Of a stretch of 64,000 nt of DNA, positions 46,217 through 57,039 are shown one piece after another. The notes beneath the pieces were generated by a model, which worked only from the letters and a program-made list of their open reading frames with translations, was not told the origin of the DNA and searched no databases. The position numbers and the translations under genes were made by a program. The stretch's first letter is position 1. Each line of letters starts with the position of its first letter. The stretch covers positions 52,450,501 to 52,514,500 of the forward strand of contig CM077596.1 in NCBI GenBank assembly GCA_039654915.1, in the 5' to 3' direction. Source of the DNA: Aquilaria yunnanensis. Its lineage: Eukaryota; Streptophyta; Magnoliopsida; Malvales; Thymelaeaceae.

Positions 46217-46287
46217 ATAAGCTTTCTAGCATTTAGGTTGAACCAATGCTCAGCAAGTACAACAAAGGAGATGCAGAAAAGGATCAT

Positions 46288-48276
46288 CATATATTATACT
46301 ATATTCTAAAAGAGGAATGCATTTCACTATTCATCAACAATGTTTACTATAAATGAATAGTTCTATCTTTTTTTTTTTTGGTTTTTGTCTTTTTTCTTTC
46401 TTTTTCTAGGCGCGATTTGCTTTTTTATGAAGTTTGATCCTCTTTTCGCAAAGCGCTTTACTTTACAAGGGCCTATGTTGCAATTTTTTGTTTCGGTTAA
46501 AACACAGTTTCAATCTTTAACTTTCTAATTTTTCCATTTTAGGTTCTGAGTTAAGTCCGTGTTACATTTTTGTCCCCAAACTTTATAGCTATTTAACTAG
46601 ATCTTCTATTTGCTCTTTTGGCCCCCAAGGTTTTTTTTTGTTATTGTTTTATGTACTATCTTCCAGATTGAGACATTGGTAACAATAATTTGTTTATTTT
46701 TTAAGTAAATCATTTTTTATCTTTATTAAGTCAATTGTTGAATCCTTAATATCTAAAGTTTTTCCTTTTTTGTCTTCATCCTAACATTTTTTTATTAATT
46801 TTATTTATTTATTTTCTAAAATAAAACTTTAATCATTATAATTTACCTAATTTTGATCTAGTTCTACTTGATTCGGCTTTAGTCAATTTTTTTTTTTTAC
46901 TTTTTTTTATCTTTGTTAAGTTAATGATTAGATTGTTAATTGATTAACATATACTAAACATAGTTTTGTATTTTGGCCATTTTTTTTATCATTATTGATG
47001 ATTAAGTTTTATAACATCAATTATTTACTCCAAGTTCTGTAGTTTAATAAAGTAATTTGATATGTAATTATTAAAATTGAAAGTAAATTTTTTTAAATAA
47101 ATTTTTCATCAATATTAAAAATTAAATTTTGAGTAAATCGCAACAGAAAAAAGCCAAAAAAAAAAAAAGACCAAAGCAAAGAAAAAAAGGGCAGTTCTAG
47201 TCCCTAACCTTTTAATCTTTCCAGTTTAGGCTATAAGTTACGTCTGTATTAGATTTTAGTCCCCAGATTTTATAACTATTTAACTAGATTTTCTATTTGT
47301 TCTCCTGGTCCCCAAACATTTTTTTTGTTGTTGTTTTATACACTATCTTTTGAAGTAAGGCATTGATGGCTATAATTTGTTTATTTTTTACTTAATCCAT
47401 TTTTTATCGTTATTAAGTCAATTATTAAATCCTTAATACCTAAAGTTTTTTTTTTGTCTTAATCCTAATTTTTTATTAATTTTCTTTGTTATTGTTTTAT
47501 AAACTGAAACTTTAATCATTATAATTTTCCTACGTTGTCATGACTCTAGTTTAAAATTAGAGACCAAGAGAACAAATGGAGAGGTTTGGTTACCCACAAA
47601 TCATAGCAGATATTTTTTGTAATAAAATTTAATAATAAATAAATAAAAATTTATATTCAATAAATTTATGATAATCAATTAAAAATTATTTTTTTCATTT
47701 ATTATCTTCTAAAGTAAAATCTTTGTAACCATGGTTTGTTTCTTTTATTTTTTTAATCAACCATAGTGATTAGACTTTTTTGTTGGTTTTTTATTATTAT
47801 TTTTTTGAACAAAACTTTATTCAATATGAGTTGCCAACTTTTTAGTATGGTTCAAACTGATTCATTTTAGCCAATGTTTTTATTTATTTTCTTTTTCTTT
47901 TATTAAGTTGATGGTTAAGTTTTTAATTCTAAAAATCTTTATATTTTCTCTCTTGGCCTAAAGACCATTCTAGTCACCATTTTTATCATTGAAATTCCAC
48001 TCTTTGTCTTATATTATTAAATTTTTCATATTATTTCTCTCTTCTGAAACAAAATTTTAATCACCACAATTTATCTATTCATACTTAGAATCTTTTTTTT
48101 TTGTTGCTCTCTTAGTCCCAAAACTTTACTTGACTTTTTTTTTTATCTCAGTTCTTACTTTGCTTTTTTTCATTTTTATGAAGTTTTTTTTTCTTTCGTC
48201 AATGATCACCACTATTTATATTTATATTTAATATTGACATAGATTGAACCGTCGCAACGCATAGGCACCATGAAAC
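46288..48276 (+). mobile_element. Helitron-like element 1, non-autonomous
   Basis: The left edge TCATATATTATACTATATTC followed by TAAAAGAGGAATGCATTTCA is typical of plant Helitron 5' ends. The right edge near 48250-48275 has GAACCGTCGCAACGCATAGG followed by CACCATGAAACT, which resembles a decayed Helitron 3' end (GC-rich hairpin, then CTAGT). No Rep/helicase is present; the body is AT-rich with internal repeats. No target duplication is expected for Helitrons, so the edges rest on end motifs only. Confidence 0.6.
46500..47550 (+). repeat. Direct repeat inside Helitron-like element 1
   Basis: The block at 46500-46870 recurs at 47190-47550, about 690 bp downstream. Shared phrases include TATTTAACTAGAT, TTTGTTTATTTTTTA, ATTAAGTCAATT and AACTTTAATCATTATAATTT. 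The copies have many substitutions, so the duplication is old. Confidence 0.75.
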
Positions 48277-49119
48277 TCTTATATACTAAAATAGAGTTCC
48301 AAAATACTGTAGATCTATAGTGATCTATGGTTTTTTTTTCTTTTTCCTAATAAATAGTATAACCTCTCTTTCAATCCATAATTTTCCTTTCTTCCGTTTC
48401 AATCCCTAAAGTTTTCCATCTGACGAATAGGTAATTAGAGACAATACGAGAGTAGTAGTATTGATAAGTTTGGGGGCTGCACATTCCAAGAGAAAAATTA
48501 AAAGGAAATTTTCCACATTTGGTTTCTTTAGCATTTTCTTGCTTAAATCTATTTCAAGCCATTAGCTATCAATTTTTTCCATTACAATCCTTAAATTCTA
48601 TATGTTTTCCATTTGAGTCCTTTTTCTACTTTTTCTTTTCTTTTCTTTTTTATTTTTGTTTGCAAAGCTAATGTTAAACCCTCATTATCTGTAGTCTTCC
48701 CATTTGCTCTATTGATTCTAAAACTTTTTCTTTAATTTTTGTACCAATACTTGAACATCCCTTTCCTATGAGAAGATTTTTTCTATCTTTTGAGGGAAAA
48801 CTTTAGTTGTTATGGTTTATTTGATTTTAGCAATTACTTGAACTATCTCTAGACTTTACATGAATTTTTATATTTAAACCCCCAATTCATTTAATTTTTT
48901 TTTTTTTTTTGTGTCTCAATGATAAAACACCAATTTTAGTACCTGAAATCCCACTTTTAACCTATTAATCTTAAAAATTTATCCCATAGAGATTATACTA
49001 GATTTAAGTCAACTCCAACTTTCCATTTTTTTATTTTCATAGAAAATTTTATTCTATCAATAGTTAAAGCAAACTTTTAATTACTAGAACTCTAAACGTC
49101 CCTTTCTTCATCTCCAAAC

Positions 49120-49120
<1 letters not shown>

Positions 49121-49201
<81 letters not shown>
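49121..49201 (+). repeat. (TTA)n microsatellite
   Basis: About 26-27 uninterrupted TTA units run directly up to the left end of MULE B. Confidence 0.98.
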
Positions 49202-49206
<5 letters not shown>

Positions 49207-50008
49207 TTGGGTAAAAGACAATAGTTGTCCTTAAACTATGGCCATGTTGCATGTTCGTCCTCGAACAATCGAACGTTGCATCCGTAGTCCTATAACTATG
49301 TAAATGTGTCTTATTCATCCTACCATCCACCTGAATTGTCTGTGGCTGACAAAAAGAGTACGTGGTATCTAAGTTGGCAACGGTGGGAATGAGTTGGGGA
49401 GTGAAAGGCAAATTAGCGGGATATTTGAGAGGGGAAAACACAACCCTAAGTGGAATTGAGGGAAAGAAGTTCACAATCAGGCAGGGTTGAGTTGCTGTTC
49501 GAGTGAAGAATGTGAAAGAAGATTAGTTTGAATAGATTGGATTGTGAAGAGCAAAAGGAAGAAGAATCCCCCTAAGTATGGTAAGTATTTTGTTAAAGGT
49601 TTAAGGGAATTTCGGTGTATGGTGATGGTTGATGTTCTGACACAAAATGTCAATGGTATGGTGGTGGTTTATATAATACGGTTAGTTTATTAGAAAGGGG
49701 TTATGGCTGGTGATCAATGTAACAGTTAGGGGTATGTGAATTTAGGGTAGGAGATTTAGGTCACTAGTGTTTGAGTTGTGTTTTTTATGGTTGTGTCAAA
49801 AGACGAAGGCACGAGATATGGTTTGGGATATAGGATGACAATTTGTAATGAGGTAGTAGTTTACTAATAAGTAGTGGGGTTCAAGCATTATAAAAGCCTA
49901 TATGGGTAGGGTTTGCAGGGTAGTATGTAGGGGAAGGCTATCTTGTGGTTTAAGTTAGTATTAGTTGATCAAAAAGGTTACATGAATATGTCTCCGTAAC
50001 AAACAGCT

Positions 50009-52500
50009 TTGTGTGCATGTTACAATTGTGTATGTTCTCCTTCGATTCTAATATGGCTTTTGTATGTTATAGGTCCCAATTCAAAGTACTTTTCACTTGA
50101 GTTTCATTATAAGGACTATTTGTTCTATCCATCAAATGAGACTTTGGAGCTTCAGTATTCTGGTAAGGGAATTAGGTTTGTTGATTGGTGCAAAAAGGGG
50201 CAAGCTTTCATTGTTAAAGATTGATCTGATGATTAAGGAGTTAAAGGTTGATGTTGGGGATGCTGAGATTTATTATTTTTGGAAGAAGCCAGGTAAAAGC
50301 ATAGCTGATGGCCTCGTCAACTTTTCTACTGACTTGCAGCGTTTAGAGCTAGTTTACTCCATTCCACCTACTAAGTCAACTGAGGTTTACTTGTAGAAGA
50401 AGAGTTTAGCAGATTTAGTTATGAATCAAATTCAAGAGAAAATAAAGTTGGATGAGAGTTTGGGACTAAACAATGATCAAATGCAGCATGGCATTAAAGA
50501 AGAAGAAATTGATGTAGGATCAGAGTTTATTGATAATGAATATGATGTTTCTGATAAGGATGCAGTTGATGATGACATTCAAGATGAGCCTATGGACTTA
50601 GTTGCTGATGGTAAGGGGAAAGGGCTATTGGTTGCTGTTGTAGGGGATAGGGATGACATTGTTACTGCAGCTACTAGTGAGTTGCATAGTGGAGGTGGGA
50701 GTGATGATGATGGGACTTTAGATCCGTTTCCAAGGTTCAATCATCTAACTGACATGAAGAATCCGAAATTCTTATGTGGCATGAAATCCTATATTCAGTT
50801 AAAAATCAATATGACAAGATATGGTTGAAGAAAAATGACAAATTCAAAGTGAAGGCAATTTGTGCACAGGATTGTCCATTTTTCATATATTGTTCTTGCA
50901 TGCAAAAAGAGCATACCTTTCAAATTAAGAACATGAATCTGGAGCACAAATGCATAAGAGGTCATCACAATCATTTTGCTACTCACACTTGGTTTGCTGA
51001 GCAATATAAGGAGCAATTCAGAATAGATCCTACATAGAAATCCAATGGCATTTATAGCAAGTGTGAGAAAATACTTCCTACTTAAGATTAACAGATACAA
51101 AGCTTAGAGGGTTAACAAGGTTACAAACAAATGGTATGAGTGGGATGAGGAACAACAATATAGAGAGGTTAAACGGTATGGATATGAAGTTCAAAAGCAC
51201 AACCCAGGTTTAACTTACAAGTTATAGTGTGATATTCAGATCTTTACTAGGTTGTACTTATGTCTTAAGCCTTTGAAAAATGGCTTTTAAGCTGGATATA
51301 GGCTAGTTATTTGTTTAGATTGGTGCTTTCTAAAGCCAAAATATGGAAGCCAATTGTTGTAGCTGTTGGGATCAATGGCAATGATAGCATTTATCCAATT
51401 GCATGAGCAATAGTTGAATCTAAGTGCAAAGATTCATGGGGCTGGTTTCTCAGCAATCTAATGGTTGACCTTTATATAGAAAATAGCTACCATTGGACCA
51501 TTATGAGTGATAGGTAGAAGGTGATGTCTTAATGTGTTAATATTACTGATTGTGTTTATGTTAGGTATATATTTGACTGTAATTTCCTTTTATGTTTGCA
51601 GGGCTTAGTACCAGTGTTGAAGGAACTTCTCCCAGGGGCAGAACATCACTTTTGTGTAAGACACATGTATACTAACTTCAAGGTGACTGGTTTTAGTGGT
51701 AAGTGTTTGAAAAACTTAATGTGGAATACAGCTAGAGCAACTTATGTGCAAGAATTTACTAAATGGATGAATGTTATAAGTGATGAGGATAAAAGAGCAC
51801 ATAATTGGTTGTCTAAAAGGGATCCACACCATTGGTCAAGGTCACACTTTGACACTTCTATCAAATGTTTCAACAAATTGATATTAGAGGCTAGGGACAA
51901 ACCACTGTTCTCATGCATGGAAATGATCAGACTCAAGCTGATAAATAGGATCCATCAAAGGAGAGATTTTATGAAAAAGCAAAATAGCTCTATATGTCCA
52001 AAAATTCAAAAGAAGTTAGAAAAAAAAATGAAGCAAGATTAAGTCTTTTGCATTGCTAACTAGTTTGGAGCTGATCAGTTTCAAATGGATTGTAATGGAC
52101 ATTTTTTTGTTGTTGACCTTAAAGCACAAACTTGTGCATGTAGAAAGTGGACCTATTAGGCATTCCTTGTCCTCATGCTATAGCTTGCATAAGGAAATTA
52201 AGCTTCTCACCTGAAGATTTTGTAGCTAACTGTTACAAGATTGAAACTTATCTCAAAACTTATGAGCACATAATCATGTCAATTAATGGATGTGAGATGT
52301 GACCCAAAGATAATGGAACTGAAGTGTTCCCACCTCTTGTTGGGCGACCTAAGGCTGGGAGACCTAAGAAAATGAGGAGAAAGACAACATATGAGATTCA
52401 AGCTCAACAAATAAAAGCTGAGTTATCAAAGAAGGGTGTCAAAATGCAAGGTTTCATAAAAAGAAAACTTGTGCATCAACTGAGAGTACTCAACCTATGA
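50009..52500 (+). pseudogene. MURA-type transposase of MULE B, decayed
   Basis: The N-terminal domain is at 50070-50220 (YFSLEFHYKDYLFYPSNETL). An acidic linker follows (50421-50720). The MuDR DNA-binding region spans 50730-51030: NPKFLCGMK, a frameshift near 50780, then FKVKAICAQDCPFFIYCSC and LEHKCIRGHHNH. The catalytic region follows: IVVAVGINGNDSIYPIA, a stop, AIVESK near 51355-51420, and WTIMSDR followed by TAG (51495-51516). An intron (about 51519-51600) separates this from GLVPVLKELLPGAEHHFCVR and RHMYTNF. The SWIM finger is near 52130-52180 (CACRKW, then IPCPHAIACIRK in a shifted frame). It ends in an AT-hook-like RPKAGRPKK at about 52350. Stops occur near 51037, 51226, 51290, 51405 and 51514. 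Confidence 0.88.
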
Positions 52501-53187
52501 GTACATATTCTATTTTGTACACATTTTCTTATGAGCCTTTGTAATGAGTTCTTCCTTAGAGTTGTCCCTCTTTTGGCTATGCAAGATTTAAGTTAGAGTG
52601 GATAATACAAGCCAGGCATATGTTCAACTGTCGCAGCCACTGCCACAAAGGCCAAAACTTCCAGTGAGTAATTGTCACCCTTGCTTGGTATAATGAAATG
52701 GACATACTCTAAAATACTTGTTGACATTATGTTTTTTCCAGGTTAAAAGGAGGTCAGAAGGAGGAACAAAGGTGATGAGCCAACCAACACCTAGGACTAC
52801 TAACCAGTAGCTTAGACTTCAACGCCAATGGATATTTTGTTGCTTGGATGACATATTGTAAACCCTTAAATTAGATAGGCTTAACATGTTGGGTGAACAA
52901 CTGAGTTATCTTCTGGATATTTTGTACAAATGCAGTTTCTGAACTACTACAAGACTCATTTTGTTACTCTTATTATGTTTAAGAAAATGTATATAAAGTT
53001 CAAGTGGCATTTTATTATTCTCCTATTTTCTTTGTATTCAATCATTGAACTATGTTTTTTCCACATATCTCATAATAGCCCTTCAACCCAGTAAACAGAA
53101 ACATAAGTCAGACAAAGCACTAAGCATTACCAAAGGCTTGAATGCAACAAAGACAATTTCATTTATTTCAAAACAGAGTACAAGCCA
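52501..53187. other. Spacer between the two genes of MULE B
   Basis: No gene is recognised. It holds the convergent 3' ends of the MURA and GRF-type genes. Open stretches here are short and unlike known families. Confidence 0.5.
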
Positions 53188-53624
53188 TCATTTTCCCATC
53201 ATCACAACACCTATTACAACAACAATGGCAAATGCATTGAACAGCAAGCCCATTATAAGTCATTCCCTTGTTCTCCTTATAGTACCTTCAAGCCTTTCTA
53301 ATTTCAGGCTAACATAGTGTTCTAGCCTATCTAACTTCAAGCACACATTCTCTCCAACATAACTACCTATAAAACCATTCTCTGTCACTTCATTCCTTCC
53401 ACCACTTTGTCCACTATAATGCCTCTATCCCCCTGCTTCATTCATGATTCTTGGCACACACCAACCCAGAAACCCACATTTGTTGTTAGCACAACAATAA
53501 TACAACTTATTTGGAGTTTTCTCTTACCCAAAAACATTAATCACAGCTGAACTCCACATTTGCACCATTTGTTTTCAAAGCGTTGCCTTTCAGCTTCTAC
53601 CTGATTCGAGCTACTCAGAGACAT
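53188..53624 (-). pseudogene. GRF zinc-finger, coiled-coil, membrane-anchor protein gene carried by MULE B
   Basis: On the minus strand the ATG at 53624 opens MSLSSSNQVEAERQRFENKW, then CKCGVQL (the CxCG of a GRF finger), then a stop. One base out of frame, NKLYYCCANNKCGFLGWC completes the finger around 53470-53510. Next is a Leu/Glu-rich helix (CLKLDRLEHYVSLKLERLEG) and a C-terminal hydrophobic segment (GLLFNAFAIVVVIGVVMM), stopping at 53188-53190. Domain order and size match the gene in MULE A although the two elements have unrelated ends. Two in-frame stops and a frameshift suggest it is inactive. Function is not established; a part in transposition like that of the second gene of maize MuDR is only a guess. 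Confidence 0.72.
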
Positions 53625-54330
53625 TCTGCATATATCACAAGTTCTCAAAACATTATAAGAGCATATCAACCAACATTAACACCTGCAGCACCAAAACCCC
53701 TAACTACACTATATTTCTTCAATCGAACTATAACGTTCATAAACCACAGAATTGAAAGGAAACATTATCTAATTATGCGACCAGAGCCAAAATTTTCAAA
53801 CCTTCCCTCCTCTTCGCCACGCTCGTTCTGCACTTGATTGCCCTAATTTCAGATCCTTCTTACCCCAGCAGAGGATGCGAATAGAGGAAGTTGAAGAACG
53901 AGTACTGCCCAGGTTTTAAAACCATAAATCTAGCCCACCCAATCCCAGTTCATCACCCACGTCAACTTTCCATCAGACACAAACAGCTCCATTGGACTGT
54001 AGGATGAATCAGCAACATTGTGAATGTTTAGGGACTACGAATGCAACGTTCGATTGTTCGAGGACCAACATGCAACATGGCCATAGTTTAAGGACAACTA
54101 TTGTCTTTTACCCCATATATATATATACCATAGATTGAAACGTTGCAACTCCAAAATTTTTTACTTAGCCTTTTTAGTCATCATATTTTTTTTGAACTAT
54201 TGACCCTTTGATTTGTAATATTTAAGTTTCTAAAATATTGTTATATGTTTTGTTAAGCCACAAACTTTGCTTATTAATGATAGTGCCCGAAAAACAAATT
54301 ACCGCCGCAACGCGCAGCTAATACACCTAG

Positions 54331-54874
54331 TGCTAGACTAGTTTGGTGTTTTTCTTCAACTTCAACTTTAACCAGTATGCTTCCTTAGTTTCTGAACGTC
54401 TGTAAAACAGACGAGCAAGCCCGGTCATTAGAATATTTCAATTTCTGCCCCCAGGATGATAACAAACAAACAGCTCAGCAGAAGCTTCAGCATCGTTGTG
54501 TAGTGCACCTGCAGAGTCCAAACCATAAACAGATGCAACTCATGGTTCTGGTCCTAAATTTCTTTTGAGCACCGGCCAAATACCGAATTCAAGAAGAAGA
54601 CCGCAAAATTCATGGATTCAGAATTTTAGCACACAGCTTCTACCCAACACCTTATGGTTTACACACGTCATAACTGTTCCATATAAGGTAGTGCAAGGAC
54701 CTCACGTCGAGGAAAGACGGGATGATCGACCACCCTGAGATATGAAAACTGGAGGTTAAACCTTCACCAGCTTCCAACTCATCTATACGACCTATCAGTT
54801 CCATTCAAGACGTGAACACTAAAACAACATAGTATAAGGGTTCCTCTGCAACAAAAATATGAATAGTTTCACTA
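54331..54874. other. Spacer and probable 3' untranslated region of the presenilin gene
   Basis: No gene is seen. The presenilin transcript, on the minus strand, ends somewhere here. AT content is lower than in the Helitron to the left, consistent with genic sequence. Confidence 0.5.
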
Positions 54875-56161
54875 CTAAAACATTACAAGGTTCAAAGAGC
54901 ACTGTACTACAAACTCTTCCAACAAGAACCTTGCCAAGAAATAAAACATCACACCCAAAATAACCGAGAAAGGAAGAGCAGGCAAAGCTTTCTGATAAAC
55001 CGCCAATAACATCAATGTTAACCCCAATCCAGCTATAATCGCAAGGTAACATGCGTATACCGTCATAAAATCATACATTGCAGCCCTACCAACTAAGACA
55101 CTATAGAAGATAAAGTCACCAAGTCCCAGTTTAATAGCGCCAGATGATCCCAACCCAATGCCCTCTAGCATCAAGTTTTCATTCGACGGTACATCTTGAG
55201 CATTCATTCTGTGATCAATCAAGGGCGCAGAGAGTTCTGTAACCCTTTCTGGAACTGGAACATAACCCTCTTCAGCACTCACCAATCTTGTCTCATTTTG
55301 GCCTATTCCAACTGCATCAGAATTGAAGTTCAAATTGGAAGAGTTTAAATTCGAAGTATAGGGAGTCCCAGAAGCTGGATTCGCGCTTGAATCATTCCCA
55401 ACGTTTCTTCTCTCTCTCCAAACTCTCCTTTGGGCTACATTGTCCCGCAAACCTGAATCATTCTGAATAACAGGCCTAGCCTCATAAACCAGAGCCGGGA
55501 TATCTTCATCCCTCGATATAGCAAGCTCTACCAAAAGCCTTAACGGTCCAACCGGCAACAAAACAGCCGCCAGATCATATAATGCCATTGCAACTAGAAG
55601 CACCCAAGTGGTCCACTCAGGCAGCAGAGTGAACCAATAAGCAACCAAAGCACCAATGAGAACCAGATAAACTTGAGTTACAAAAATTGCCATCTTTGAC
55701 ATGAAAACAGCTAGCACACCAACAACAGAAAAATTAAACAGAACCACCAAGAAGGTCACACAATCTATTGGAACACTAAATTCCTCAATCAGAAACAAGG
55801 CAACTTCACCTCCCAGAAACCCCAAAACAACAAAAGCGGAGAAACCCATATACAGCTTCAAGAACTTAGTGCATCTAAGATAGAAGAGGAGCACCAAAAG
55901 GAAGGTAACGACAGTGACAACAGCCACAAATGCAAGAGAGTTCAAAAGGGCACCTTTCAACTTATCCCAGGATGAATCTGAACTTGTCTCGGTGTACGCT
56001 ATGGTGGCTATCGAGTTCAGAGAAGATGATGACGAATCTCCGCTGAGAATTGAGACCAAAATGACCACCATAAACATGCAAATCGAGACTGGGGTGACGA
56101 TTCTGATGACTTCTTCCCCTAAAGAATCGAGAACGCTGGTGGGTCTACGAATTTCGGCCAT
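54875..56161 (-). CDS. Presenilin, catalytic subunit of gamma-secretase
   Basis: Presenilin is an intramembrane aspartyl protease of the endomembrane system and the core of the gamma-secretase complex; plants usually have two genes without introns. This uninterrupted frame gives 428 residues. The two catalytic motifs are present: YD at 195-196 in MALYDLAAVLL, and GLGD with Asp 349 in LGLGDFIFYS. The PAL motif follows at 394-396 (ALPALPF). Hydrophobic helices are near 20-40, 72-95, 103-126, 133-155, 158-180, 185-203, 345-360, 365-387 and 393-416, giving the expected nine. The loop between the two Asp residues (about 207-340) is hydrophilic, as usual. The start ATG is followed by a hydrophilic MAEIRRPTSVLDSLGEEV, typical of plant members. 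No defect is seen. Which of the two plant paralogues it is cannot be settled here. Confidence 0.97.
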   Translation of the reverse strand: MAEIRRPTSVLDSLGEEVIRIVTPVSICMFMVVILVSILSGDSSSSSLNSIATIAYTETSSDSSWDKLKGALLNSLAFVAVVTVVTFLLVLLFYLRCTKFLKLYMGFSAFVVLGFLGGEVALFLIEEFSVPIDCVTFLVVLFNFSVVGVLAVFMSKMAIFVTQVYLVLIGALVAYWFTLLPEWTTWVLLVAMALYDLAAVLLPVGPLRLLVELAISRDEDIPALVYEARPVIQNDSGLRDNVAQRRVWRERRNVGNDSSANPASGTPYTSNLNSSNLNFNSDAVGIGQNETRLVSAEEGYVPVPERVTELSAPLIDHRMNAQDVPSNENLMLEGIGLGSSGAIKLGLGDFIFYSVLVGRAAMYDFMTVYACYLAIIAGLGLTLMLLAVYQKALPALPFSVILGVMFYFLARFLLEEFVVQCSLNLVMF

Positions 56162-56528
56162 TGATCGATCTGATTTTGATCCAATTTAGGTTCTGCTGAA
56201 AGAAGCTTACGATTTTTGGGAGGCATTGATCGAAGTCCAAGAGCTCTAGATTTGGTTTATTGACTGGCAGTTGATGATACGAGCGGCTTTGAGTCGTCGA
56301 TTTGGATGACTTTGTCTCATCTGCTCTAATCAACGGTGAAAAGTTACAGGTTAATTGCTCAAATTCACCATCTATTTGTCTCAAACTGTAGTTTTCCACT
56401 TATATCTTAATTTTTTGTCAAATCTCCACTCAGCTACACTAAAATAAAACAAAATTCGCCATTGCTTTGCTTTGATGCAAAAAATTGGAGAAAGGACTAA
56501 ATTATATACAGTAATTAATTATTTTATA
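56162..56528 (-). promoter_or_regulatory. Leader and proximal upstream region of the presenilin gene
   Basis: Composition stays balanced to about 56400 and then becomes AT-rich, so the leader is probably under 250 bases. No specific promoter element can be assigned. Confidence 0.35.
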
Positions 56529-56763
56529 TTCCCTCTATCCTAGAAATTTTGATACATTTGACTTTTTATTGTATTTTAACTTAATTTTATTCATATTATT
56601 GTTTGTTAGAAAAAATTAAAAAAAATATATATTTAGAAACTACATATCTTGAATTATCATTCATATATAAATATTTTTTATTTATATATTAGAATGTTAA
56701 AAATAAAAAATCTTAGATTAATTATAAAAAATAAATAGAGTAAAACTTTTGAGATAGAGGGAG
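56529..56763. mobile_element. Stowaway-like MITE
   Basis: About 235 bp with inverted ends TTCCCTCTATCC at the left and, reversed, CTCCCTCTATCTC at the right, close to the Stowaway consensus CTCCCTCCGTCC. It is flanked by TA on both sides, the Tc1/mariner target. The interior is AT-rich and non-coding. It lies upstream of the presenilin gene. Confidence 0.8.
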
Positions 56764-57039
56764 TATTAGTTAAAAAAAAGTTAGTATTGCTTCGCTTTGA
56801 TGCAAAAAATTAGAGAAAACTCTCCACGTCCCAAATTATATACAATAATTAGTATTTTGGGTAGTCCCAAACTTATTGCACATATTTTTTATATTTTTTA
56901 AACTGTTTGCAGTTAAATTTTTCATATTACAATCATTTCAACATTAACTTCAAAATAACAATTTAATTTTTTAAGCCAAATTGGTCCTTGTAATTTTAGA
57001 AATCTTCATTTTAGTCATTATTTTCCAAAAAGTTGCAAA
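56764..57039. other. AT-rich intergenic DNA
   Basis: No gene is seen. A phrase near 56800 (GCTTCGCTTTGATGCAAAAA) repeats one at about 56466, on the other side of the Stowaway element, which indicates a local duplication of about 340 bp spacing. Confidence 0.5.

Larger units (their letters stand above)
36670..46230. mobile_element. MULE F: FAR1-type element with an Ulp1-like protease gene
   Basis: A FAR1-type transposase (minus strand, 42898-45886) and an Ulp1-like protease gene (plus strand, 37191-42250) lie tail to tail. This pairing is known from plant MULEs that carry Ulp1-like genes, named Kaonashi in Arabidopsis; those described often lack clear long terminal repeats. Here also no long inverted repeat is seen, but a short subterminal motif occurs inverted at both ends (see separate entries). 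The edges given are approximate. Both genes contain stops. Confidence 0.7.
49209..54114. mobile_element. MULE B: Mutator-like element with MURA and GRF-type genes
   Basis: Terminal inverted repeats are very similar: the outer 82 bp, starting GGGTAAAAGACAATAGTTGT, differ at two positions between 49209-49290 and the reverse complement of 54033-54114. Weaker similarity extends to about 120 bp. A MURA transposase reads on the plus strand (about 50009-52500) and a GRF zinc-finger gene on the minus strand (53188-53624), facing each other. The flanks are AT repeats, so the 9-bp duplication is ambiguous. The close arms suggest it is younger than MULEs A and C, yet its genes already carry stops. Confidence 0.92.
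48277..54330 (+). mobile_element. Helitron-like element 2, containing MULE B
   Basis: It begins TCTTATATACTAAAATAGAG, a standard plant Helitron 5' end. It ends at 54327-54330 with CTAG followed by T, preceded by GCCGCAACGCGCAGC, the expected short GC-rich hairpin region. Without MULE B the element is only about 1.15 kb and non-coding. It starts where element 1 stops, so the two sit head to tail. Confidence 0.65.

Noticed and set aside
46288..48276. Rep/helicase gene of a Helitron
   Set aside because: Looked for on both strands. Only AT-rich non-coding sequence is present, so the element is non-autonomous at most.
54819..55052. Minus-strand frame overlapping the presenilin 3' end
   Set aside because: Out-of-frame shadow of the presenilin coding sequence.
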